Notes under the pieces: generated by a model
Database searches by the model: none
Told to the model about the DNA's origin: nothing
Seen by the model: the letters and a program-made list of their open reading frames with translations, nothing else
Part shown: piece after piece, positions 23,023 through 29,390 of the stretch
How positions within the stretch are numbered: position 1 is the first letter of the stretch
Layout of the letters: every line of letters begins with the position of its first letter
DNA from: JADJMO01 sp016794445
GTDB lineage: Bacteria > Myxococcota_A > Polyangia > Polyangiales > JADJMO01
Assembly: GCA_016794445.1 (NCBI GenBank)
Contig: JAEUKC010000464.1
Coordinates: forward strand, 1 to 29,390
Direction: 5' to 3'
DNA length: 29,390 bases
Made by a program: the position numbers and the translations under genes

Positions 23023-24086
23023 TCGATCTGCTCCCGCCGCCGCTCGTCGTCCACGTCGACGCGACGCCGGCGGCGTGGACCTCGTACGTCACCCCTGCGG
23101 CCACGTGGCGCGTGGCCGATCTCCCCGTGGTGATGGCGCCCGCCGGCCCACCACCGCCGGGGCTCGACGCCGAGGCGTTCGCCGCGGGTCTCGTCGTGGC
23201 TGCGCGCGCGTGGTCCCTCCCGGCCTGCAGCGGCGCGACGTTCTCCATCGTGGCCGCGCGCTCGAGCGCGGGACCGCTCGACGCCGACGGGCGCAACGAC
23301 GTCGTCGTCCACACCACGGACTGGCCACTGCCCCTCACGCCGGGGGCTGCCGGGCACACCGTGATCTTCGTGAGCGGCGACCGCGTCGTCGAGGCGGACG
23401 TGCACCTGAACGCGCGTGACTTCGCGTTCGTCCTCGGCAAGGCCTCACCCAAGGTCGACCTGCGGTCGATCCTCACCCACGAGCTCGGCCACGTCCTCGG
23501 GATCGGGCACAGCGACGTGACCCGCGCGACGATGCACGCGGGACTGCCGGCCGGCATCGCCGCGCGTTCACTCGAGGACGACGACGTCGCCGCCGTGTGC
23601 ACGCTCTACGCCGCTGCGGGGCCGAAGCCGGCGTGCACCTGCCCGACGGGCTACACCTGCGTAGGGTTCGCGTGCGAGACGCCGGGAGAGCTCGGAACGC
23701 TGGGCGCCGCCTGCACGGCGATCACCGACGTGCGTCGCTGCGAGGGCGCGGGAGACGACGCCCGCTGCCTGCTCACGAGCGTGGGCGAGCGCTGCGCGGT
23801 CCAGTGCGGCGAGACCGGCGTGTGCGGCGAGGGGCTCGCGTGCGTGAAGGACAGCGACGGATTCGGCCAGTGCCTGCCCGTGGGCGCCACGTTCGTCGCC
23901 GCGGACGCCGGAGTCGACGCGGGAGCGGACAGCGGCGGCGACGCGGGCGTCGTTCCCCCGTCGGATCCTGGTTGCAACTGTACGACCGGGCCAGCGGCGA
24001 CAACGGGTCCGTCACCCTGGCTCGCCTTGCTCTCGCTCCTCGGGCTCCGGCGTCGTCAGCGCGTCATCTGCTCGACGGCGGCATAA
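23019..24086 (+). CDS. Matrixin-like zinc metalloprotease with MYXO-CTERM-like tail
   Basis: About 355 residues from a GTG that overlaps the preceding stop. The zinc site is HELGHVLGIGH with His154, Glu155, His158 and His164, and a likely Met-turn at Met172, giving a metzincin/matrixin call. After the catalytic domain come a Cys-rich region (203-285) with several CxxxxxC pairs, an Asp/Ala/Gly linker (293-317), then GCNC, a short hydrophobic span (332-343) and RRRQR. That tail fits the MYXO-CTERM pattern, which directs surface anchoring in myxobacteria. No N-terminal signal peptide is visible from this start, which is odd for an exported protease. The 3' end overlaps the convergent oxygenase gene by 31 bp. 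Confidence 0.84.
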   Translation: MIDLLPPPLVVHVDATPAAWTSYVTPAATWRVADLPVVMAPAGPPPPGLDAEAFAAGLVVAARAWSLPACSGATFSIVAARSSAGPLDADGRNDVVVHTTDWPLPLTPGAAGHTVIFVSGDRVVEADVHLNARDFAFVLGKASPKVDLRSILTHELGHVLGIGHSDVTRATMHAGLPAGIAARSLEDDDVAAVCTLYAAAGPKPACTCPTGYTCVGFACETPGELGTLGAACTAITDVRRCEGAGDDARCLLTSVGERCAVQCGETGVCGEGLACVKDSDGFGQCLPVGATFVAADAGVDAGADSGGDAGVVPPSDPGCNCTTGPAATTGPSPWLALLSLLGLRRRQRVICSTAA

Positions 24087-25288
24087 GCCGCGCCGCGTGC
24101 GCCGAGGCGACGCTCCACCCAGCGCCGCGTCTCGGCGCGCGCGCGCCGATCGAGCCAGTCGTCGGCGAGGGGCACGGTCTTGCGCACCGTCTCGCGCGCG
24201 AACACCAGCGGCGCCTGCAGGAGGGGACCGAGCGCGAAGAGCCCCGCCCTCGGCAGGCCGTAGTGGGCCCGCGTGGCGGGCGGCACGAACCAGCTCACGT
24301 ACCCGCGCTGCAGGCCGTACTCGAGGTGACGGGCGAGACCATCGCCCTCGTTCGGAGCGTACGACGCGACGTAAGACCGCGCGAGGTGCTTGCCGTCGTC
24401 GCCCGACGCCCGCGCTCCCTTCACCTGCGACGCGAACATGAGGCCGAGCGCCTCGTCGACGCCTCCGGGATACCACTCGGGTTGCACGCCCATGAGGTGG
24501 CCGACCCACCGCCAGAAGTGCATCGTGGCCTCGATCTCCTCGCGGGAGGTGCGGTAGCCGAGCGCGCGCAACCCGTAGCCGGGCACGAAGCTCCCGCCCA
24601 TCTGGGTGAGGAGGGCGTCTCCCTGCGAGATCGGGACGCCCCACGCGGCGAGGTCCCACTTCGGGTGCGCGAGCAGGCGCCGCCGCACGAACACGTGCAT
24701 GAGTCGGACGCGCAACGCGGTGGCGCGCCCCTTGGCTCCCTGGGCGAGTCCACCCGGCTCGGACACGTCGATCCAGAAGGACGCTGTCTCCAAGAAGCGG
24801 CGCCGCGCCGACTCACCGGTGTAGGCGCCGGTGAAGGCGAGCGGCTTGGCGACCGAGCTCTCGCGGTAGCCCTCGAGCGTGATGGCCCCCGCGAACGAGT
24901 GGAGGTGGGTGCCCCACCGACGGAAGACGCGTGCGCCGAGATCGACCTTCCGCTCGTCGAGCCACGCGGGGCGGACCTCGAGCTCGGCGAACAGCCGACG
25001 GAGGGAGGGCGGCGCATCGGGCACGGAGTCGACGCCGTGGGCGAGCGCGCGCTCGACCATCGCCCGCCCCTCGGCCTGCCCACGGACGAGGTAGACCTCG
25101 TCGACGAACGCCTCCGCGACCGGATCGGCGCGGAAATACGACTCGGCCCACGTCCGGACGGTCTGGTCGGGCAGGCGGGGATCGGCGCCGAAGGCGAGCC
25201 GCAAGAGCCAGCGCAGGCGGCGAGCAGGGGCCCGGTCGACGGCGTCGAAGTAGCGGAACTCGGTCGGGATCGGCGACACGACGTACAT
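24056..25288 (-). CDS. MpaB/Lcp-type oxygenase family protein (DUF2236-like)
   Basis: About 410 residues from the ATG at 25288 (MYVVSPIPTEFRYFD), which has GAGG nine bases upstream; the frame stays open to a GTG at 25381, but that would extend into the promoter of the divergent sigma gene. The body is helical and shows family signs: AGAITLEGY and KPLAFTGAYTGES near 135-160, RVRLMHVFVRR with His198 at the expected haem-ligand position, and WGVPISQGDALLTQMGGS near 217-234. Latex-clearing protein (Lcp) and fungal MpaB, in the same superfamily, are haem b oxygenases that cleave C=C bonds. Substrate here is unknown. No signal peptide is visible. Confidence 0.8.
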   Translation of the reverse strand: MYVVSPIPTEFRYFDAVDRAPARRLRWLLRLAFGADPRLPDQTVRTWAESYFRADPVAEAFVDEVYLVRGQAEGRAMVERALAHGVDSVPDAPPSLRRLFAELEVRPAWLDERKVDLGARVFRRWGTHLHSFAGAITLEGYRESSVAKPLAFTGAYTGESARRRFLETASFWIDVSEPGGLAQGAKGRATALRVRLMHVFVRRRLLAHPKWDLAAWGVPISQGDALLTQMGGSFVPGYGLRALGYRTSREEIEATMHFWRWVGHLMGVQPEWYPGGVDEALGLMFASQVKGARASGDDGKHLARSYVASYAPNEGDGLARHLEYGLQRGYVSWFVPPATRAHYGLPRAGLFALGPLLQAPLVFARETVRKTVPLADDWLDRRARAETRRWVERRLGARGAAYAAVEQMTR

Positions 25289-25389
25289 AGGGTACGCCCT
25301 CGGCACCCCGATTTCCTGGGGAATTTCGCCCGCGGCAACCGATCGCCCGCGCCGTTGAACGAACCGCGGGGGAGCGGGCACGGAGGACG

Positions 25390-25998
25390 ATGAGCGCGCT
25401 CGGTGTCTGCGCTATGCCCGCGACGGTCGCCATGGATGCACCCTCTGCCTCCCATGACGACCCGCGCGTGCTCGTCGAGCGGCTGCGAGAAGGCGAGGTG
25501 TCCGCGGTCGCCGACGCCTACAACCGACACGCCGCCGCCGTCCTCGGGTTCGCCCGTCGCCTGCTGGGCGAGGAGGCGAGCGCGCAGGACCTCCTCCACG
25601 AGGTGTTCCTCACGCTGCCCTCCGCCATCCGCTCGTTCCGGGGAGACTCCTCGCTGCAGACCTTCCTGGTCTCGATCGCGGTGAACCACGCCCGCCACCA
25701 CGTGCGCTCGGCGGTGCGCCGCCGCGCGGCGATCGAGCGCTACGGCCGCGAGCCCGAGCCGACCAGCACGACCCCCGAACGCGAGGCGGAGCGCGCCGAT
25801 CTCGCCCGCCACCTCGCGGAGTGCCTCGACCAGCTGCCGCTCGACCAGCGGGTCGCGTTCGTGCTGTGCGAGGTCGAGGAGCGCTCGGCGGCCGAGGCCG
25901 CCGCGATCGTCGGCGCACCCGAGGCCACGGTGCGCACGCGCACGTTCCACGCACGCCGCAAGCTCCGTGAACTCCTCGCCGAGCGGGGGCTGCGATGA
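25390..25998 (+). CDS. ECF-type RNA polymerase sigma factor
   Basis: A 202-residue sigma-70 family protein of the extracytoplasmic-function type, holding only regions 2 and 4. Region 2 covers about 44-108 (YNRHAAAVLGFARRLLG, DLLHEVFLTL, FRGDSSLQTFLVSIAVNHARHHVR). Region 4 covers about 145-197 (LDQLPLDQRVAFVLCEVEERSAAEAAAIVG, then a basic recognition helix). The ATG at 25390 follows GGAGG with only three bases between; ATGs at 25414 and 25432 are alternatives. It overlaps the next gene by 4 bp, the usual sigma/anti-sigma arrangement. An AT-richer patch (25308-25331) between it and the divergent oxygenase gene is the likeliest promoter area. Confidence 0.9.
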   Translation: MSALGVCAMPATVAMDAPSASHDDPRVLVERLREGEVSAVADAYNRHAAAVLGFARRLLGEEASAQDLLHEVFLTLPSAIRSFRGDSSLQTFLVSIAVNHARHHVRSAVRRRAAIERYGREPEPTSTTPEREAERADLARHLAECLDQLPLDQRVAFVLCEVEERSAAEAAAIVGAPEATVRTRTFHARRKLRELLAERGLR

Positions 25999-26738
25999 GC
26001 GACGACCTCCTCGACCGGGCGACGCGCGCGCTGCGCGAGGAGTCGCGCGTCGAACCCCGCGACCTCGAGGCCACGCGCGCGCGGCTCCTCGCCGACGTGC
26101 GCAGGACGCGCCGGCAGCGCTCGCGCATGATCCAGTGGGTGATGCCGATCGCGGCGGTGCTCGCCCTCGGCACGGCCTACGCGGCGGCGACCGGCAAGCT
26201 GCGCACGTGGGTCATGGCGAACCGGCCCGCCGCGGTGTCGTCGACCGCGCCGCTGGCCAGCGCCACGACACCGCGCCCGCCGACGGTGGTCGCGACGGTC
26301 GCGTCGGCCAGCGTCGAGGAGCCCGCTCCGCCGCCGCCCATCGTGGCGCCGTCGGTCGTGGCGTCCGCGTCCGCGCCGCCCGTCGTCGCCTCGGTGGCCG
26401 CGCCTCCGTCAGCGGCCCCGACGATCGTGGTGGCGCCGAGCCCCTCGGCGTCGGACGCGATGAGCGCCGACCTCGCGGCCTACCGCCGCGCCCACGCACT
26501 CCATTTCGTCGAGAAGCGCTGGGACGCCGCCCTCGACGCGTGGAACGCCTATCTGTCCGCGAACCCCAAGGGCACGTTCGCCCTCGAAGCGCGCTACAAC
26601 AAAGCCATCTGCCTGGTGAAGCTCGGTCGCAAGGCCGAAGCGCGCGTGGCGCTCACGCCGTTCGCCGACGGCCTCGTCGGCGGCGGGTATCGACAGACCG
26701 AAGCGAAGTCTCTCCTCGACGCGCTCGACACGCCTTGA
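25995..26738 (+). CDS. Single-pass membrane protein with TPR-like C-terminus, probable anti-sigma partner
   Basis: A 247-residue protein overlapping the sigma gene by 4 bp (ATGA). The N-terminal 45 residues are charged and helical and would face the cytoplasm. One membrane segment lies at about 47-65. A long Ala/Pro/Ser/Val-rich region follows (75-155). The C-terminal 85 residues resemble one or two tetratricopeptide-like repeats (AHALHFVEKRWDAALDAWNAYL, then FALEARYNKAICLVKLGRKAEA). The position and topology suggest an anti-sigma factor, but no zinc-binding HxxxCxxC motif is present, so it is not a ZAS-type anti-sigma. Many myxobacterial sigma loci have such proteins with a TPR-like outer part. 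Confidence 0.75.
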   Translation: MSDDLLDRATRALREESRVEPRDLEATRARLLADVRRTRRQRSRMIQWVMPIAAVLALGTAYAAATGKLRTWVMANRPAAVSSTAPLASATTPRPPTVVATVASASVEEPAPPPPIVAPSVVASASAPPVVASVAAPPSAAPTIVVAPSPSASDAMSADLAAYRRAHALHFVEKRWDAALDAWNAYLSANPKGTFALEARYNKAICLVKLGRKAEARVALTPFADGLVGGGYRQTEAKSLLDALDTP

Positions 26739-26769
26739 ACGTCCGCGGTCGCCTCGGGCACCGAACTGC

Positions 26770-28533
26770 ATGAACCCGATGTCGCTGTTCACCTCCCGAC
26801 TCGCCGTCGCCGCCGTGCTCGCCACGGCGCTGCCGATCGCGATCGTCGCGACCACCCGATCGGCCCACGCCGAGGCCGACGACGCGCGCCTCGTGCTCCG
26901 CATCGAGGGCACGCTCACGGGGATCACCGCCGAGGAGCTGCGCGCGGCCATCGCCGCGGAGCTCGGCGTCGAGGTCGCCCTCGACGCGCCCGGCGTGACC
27001 GGGCGCGCCACGGTGACGGTGAAGGTCGAAGGCGCGCAGGCGAAGGTCACGTTCTCGGCCGGCGGTCGCGCGGTCGAGCGACCGGTGAAGCTGCCGAAGG
27101 CCGGCAACCAGGCGCTCGACGTGATCGTGCTGATCGTCGGCAACCTCGCGCGGGACGAGGCAGGCGAGCTGATCGCCGAGCTGCACGTGAAGATCACCGT
27201 CGGCGGCTCGGCGTCGGCGTCGACGTCGGCGTCGGCGTCCACCTCCGCGTCGGTCTCCGCGGAGCCCGCACCCGTCGCCGCCCCTCCCCCGGTCCCGAAG
27301 CCGGTGGTGGTGGCACCGAAGCCACCGCCCGCCAGCCCGCCGAAGCAGTGCTCCTGGAAGGGCTCGGTGCTCGGCGCCGACTTCCTGCCGGGCGTCGGCA
27401 GCTCCACCACCGAGGACGGTCGCCACGCCGTGCGCGTCGCCTCGTTCAACGCCGTCGGCGGCGTCTCTCACGGCCTGTCGGGCGTCGAGATCGGCGGCGT
27501 GTTCAACATCGAGACCGGCTTCGTCTGCGGCGTGCAGATCGGCGGCGCCGTCAACGTGGTCGGCGGCGACGTGAGCGGCGTGCAGCTCGGCGGCGCCGTG
27601 AACGTGGTCAGCGGCAACGTCGCCGGCGTGCAGGTCTCGGGTGCCTTCGGCCTCGGCAACGACTTCGTCGGCGTGCAGTTCGCGGGCGGCGTCGCGCTGG
27701 GCCGGGATTTCCGCGGCGGACAGGTGGGCGGTGGCGTCGCCCTCGCGCGGGATCTCGAGGGCGTGCAGTTCAGTGGCGGATTCGGCCTCGCGCGCAACGT
27801 CAAGGGCGTGCAGGTCGGAAGCTTCGTCGTCGCCAACGATCTCGTGGGCGCCCAGCTCGGGGCGGTCAACGCCGCGGTCACCCTGCGCGGCGCCCAGCTC
27901 GGCACGGTCAACTTCGCCACGCAGGTGTACGGCGCGCAGCTCGGGGCGGTGAACATCAGCACCGGGCGCGTCGCGGGCCTGCAGCTCGGCGTCGTCAACG
28001 TGGGCGACGACGTCGACGTGCCGATCGGTGTGGTCAGCGTCGTCCGCAAGGGCCACACCACGTTCGACCTCTGGTCCCACGAGTCGGGCTACATCGCGCT
28101 CGGCATCGTCCACGGCGGTCGCTACGTGCACAACGTGTTCGGCGTGGGCATGCAGCCGAGCTTCGACGGCGCGAGCGCGCTCCCCGGCCTGGTCTACGGC
28201 CTCGGCCTGCGAGCCCACCACGACGCGCGGTACACGCTCGACATCGACGCGCTGGTGACCACGTTCCTGCGCGTCCGGTCCACGCTCGAGAAGACCACGG
28301 AGTTCTTCACGGTGATGCCCGAGCTCCGCGCGGTGATCACGCTGCCGGTGTTCGAGCACGCCTCGATCATGTTCGGACCCACGGTGCGGGTGCTGGTCTC
28401 GACCGACCCGGACACCAAGCCCGAGGGCCCGTGGAGCGGCGTGCGGTTCCACGACGGCCGCTCGTCCACCACGTACGCCACCGGGACCGCGATCTGGATG
28501 ATCCCGGGGGCGTTCGTGGGGATCCGGATCTAG
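26770..28533 (+). CDS. Exported surface-repeat protein with about 13 GVQ(I/L)G-type repeats
   Basis: A 587-residue protein. A Sec signal peptide ends near residue 34 (SAHA|EADD). A small mixed domain follows (40-145), perhaps akin to the N-terminal parts of TPR/OmpA-linked proteins. Residues 146-165 are a Ser/Ala/Thr linker, then Pro-rich. From 236 to about 425 there are 13 imperfect repeats of 14-16 residues, modelled as VxGVQLGGAVNVVxGD. This resembles the surface-repeat family known from Leptospira (LA_2272-type) and would form a beta-solenoid or barrel. The last 160 residues look beta-rich and end GIRI, like an outer-membrane barrel. Probably surface-exposed; no function is known. It lies 31 bp after the sigma partner gene. 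Confidence 0.84.
   Translation: MNPMSLFTSRLAVAAVLATALPIAIVATTRSAHAEADDARLVLRIEGTLTGITAEELRAAIAAELGVEVALDAPGVTGRATVTVKVEGAQAKVTFSAGGRAVERPVKLPKAGNQALDVIVLIVGNLARDEAGELIAELHVKITVGGSASASTSASASTSASVSAEPAPVAAPPPVPKPVVVAPKPPPASPPKQCSWKGSVLGADFLPGVGSSTTEDGRHAVRVASFNAVGGVSHGLSGVEIGGVFNIETGFVCGVQIGGAVNVVGGDVSGVQLGGAVNVVSGNVAGVQVSGAFGLGNDFVGVQFAGGVALGRDFRGGQVGGGVALARDLEGVQFSGGFGLARNVKGVQVGSFVVANDLVGAQLGAVNAAVTLRGAQLGTVNFATQVYGAQLGAVNISTGRVAGLQLGVVNVGDDVDVPIGVVSVVRKGHTTFDLWSHESGYIALGIVHGGRYVHNVFGVGMQPSFDGASALPGLVYGLGLRAHHDARYTLDIDALVTTFLRVRSTLEKTTEFFTVMPELRAVITLPVFEHASIMFGPTVRVLVSTDPDTKPEGPWSGVRFHDGRSSTTYATGTAIWMIPGAFVGIRI
27475..28044 (+). repeat. In-frame tandem repeats of 42-48 bp
   Basis: The DNA encodes the 13 GVQ(I/L)G units of the surface protein. 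Units differ in nucleotide sequence but keep a core such as ggcgtgcag followed by gg(c/t)ggc, consistent with old duplications under protein-level selection. Shorter GCGTC(G/C)-type hexamer repeats encoding Ser/Ala occur just upstream at about 27206-27250. Confidence 0.7.
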
Positions 28534-29390
28534 CGCACGAGCCGGAGGCGGATGCCGCCGAGCACGCGGCCGTCGCTCGTGCGCTCGATGATGTCGACGT
28601 CGACGAACTCGGTGGTGCCGAAGTCGGCGGGCATCGGGATCTCGAGGTTCATCTTCAGCGGCTGGTTCGCGGGGCGCGCCACGCGGACGACGCCGGAGCG
28701 GGGCAGGTTCGCGACGCCGTCGATGGGCAGGAGGCCCGCGGGACGGGCGACGGCGAGCGCTTGCGAGGCCGCGAGGTGCGGCTCGAAGCGAGTGCCGGCC
28801 TTGGCGTCGAGGACCCCGACGTGGCCGCCCAGCTGCACGTGCAGCCGGGAGTCGTCGAGCAGGGTGATGGCGTCGCTCGCCTGGTTGTTCGCCGCGCGGG
28901 CCGCCGACAGGGCCGCCGCGTGGACGACGGGGTCGACCTTCAGCTTGATCGGGTCGGCACCGCGCAGCGCCGAGGCGTCGACGTGCACGTTGCTGACGGC
29001 CTCGGCGCTGGCGCGGCCGACCCAGAAAGAGAACTTCCAGGGGCTGCTGGCCTTGAGCACGGTGAGGTTGCGCTGCGCGATGTTGTTGCGGATCGGCTGC
29101 TCGTTGCCGTACGCGCCGCCAGCCAGGGCGGAGAGCGTCGCGAGGAACGGGTAGTCGTTGTCGGCGTGCACCGACGGCATCGAGCACACGTGGGCCGCGG
29201 CGCCAGCGCCGAGCCAGGGGATGTTCTGCCGGATCTCGAAGTGCGCGATGTAGTTGTTCGCGCCCACGGCGAGGTCGCCGAGGGTCACGTAGTCGGTGCC
29301 GCTCACCGGATCGATGGCCACCACGTGCGTCGCGTCGGTGCTGGCCATCCAGTCCCGCGGGAACGCCCAGCCCGTCGACGACTCGCCGAG
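28530..29390 (-). CDS. Hypothetical protein, 3' part (5' end beyond the right edge)
   Basis: The minus-strand frame is open from the stop at 28530 to the window edge, 286 codons. An ATG at 29348 exists, but the 14 codons upstream of it (GESSTGWAFPRDW) look equally protein-like, so the true start is probably outside. Blocks include MASTDATHVVAIDP, HFEIRQNIPWLGAGAAAHVCS, a SPWKFSFWVGRAS segment and a run of beta-like strands ending GGIRLRLVR. One Cys is seen. No family is recognised and no membrane segment is evident in the visible part. The stop shares the palindromic CTAG with the stop of the convergent surface-repeat gene. Confidence 0.7.
   Translation of the reverse strand, partial: LGESSTGWAFPRDWMASTDATHVVAIDPVSGTDYVTLGDLAVGANNYIAHFEIRQNIPWLGAGAAAHVCSMPSVHADNDYPFLATLSALAGGAYGNEQPIRNNIAQRNLTVLKASSPWKFSFWVGRASAEAVSNVHVDASALRGADPIKLKVDPVVHAAALSAARAANNQASDAITLLDDSRLHVQLGGHVGVLDAKAGTRFEPHLAASQALAVARPAGLLPIDGVANLPRSGVVRVARPANQPLKMNLEIPMPADFGTTEFVDVDIIERTSDGRVLGGIRLRLVR

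Noticed and set aside
27206..27259. Hexamer simple repeats as a phase-variation tract
   Set aside because: The units are multiples of three encoding a Ser/Ala linker, so length change would not shift the frame, and the tract is imperfect.
26653..29187. Minus-strand open frame (844 codons) opposite the repeat protein
   Set aside because: Its repeated His/Ala/Asp blocks are the antisense image of the GVQ repeats; signal peptide and domain order are on the plus strand.

Overview
The window is very GC-rich (about 70 % by eye) and densely coded. It most likely comes from a myxobacterium (Myxococcota, perhaps the Polyangiales side). Supporting signs are a secreted-type metalloprotease with a MYXO-CTERM-like tail, an AgmX/PglI-type lipoprotein, many small lipoproteins with Ala/Pro/Ser-rich linkers, GTG starts and 1-4 bp stop/start overlaps. 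No tRNA, rRNA, CRISPR, IS element or phage gene was seen. Both edges cut genes: ygiQ on the left and an unrecognised gene on the right.

Layout. (1) 1-3639, minus strand: an outer-membrane-like protein, a conserved MCCFSP-type protein, a zinc-ribbon membrane protein, nnrS and truncated ygiQ. (2) 3823-8868, plus strand: two pentaheme c-type cytochrome lipoproteins, an extensin-like lipoprotein and an AgmX-like lipoprotein. (3) 8855-17041, minus strand: a tightly packed seven-gene lipid or natural-product operon: alpha/beta-hydrolase, FabF-type ketosynthase, fatty acyl-AMP ligase, NAD(P)-dependent reductase, acyl carrier protein, B12-binding-type radical SAM enzyme, acyl-CoA dehydrogenase. (4) 17200-18294, plus: rpsP-khpA-rimM, without the usual trmD-rplS next to it. 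(5) 18295-18627: a non-coding stretch with four CCCGGG hairpins, then three direct repeats with a 21-bp period. (6) 18628-21866, plus: DUF4173-like membrane protein, LytS-type histidine kinase, LytTR response regulator. (7) 21868-25288: an SDR oxidoreductase (minus), a small lipoprotein and a matrixin-like protease (plus), and an MpaB/Lcp-type oxygenase (minus). (8) 25390-28533, plus: ECF sigma factor, membrane partner with a TPR-like tail, and a large exported protein with about 13 repeats of 14-16 residues. (9) 28530-29390, minus: partial unknown gene.

Most interesting points. The seven-gene operon joins a FAAL/ACP loading pair to a B12-type radical SAM enzyme and one ketosynthase, and I do not recognise it as a characterised pathway. 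Three ACCG(T/C)TC direct repeats spaced exactly 21 bp lie upstream of the operon that encodes a LytTR regulator; the middle copy fits the LytTR-family consensus. Two TGAC-N4-GTCA palindromes end exactly 35 bp before the start codons of nnrS and of the first pentaheme cytochrome gene, which suggests a shared FNR/DNR-type regulator for nitrogen-oxide or low-oxygen response. Functions are family-level calls from reading the sequence; no database search was run.
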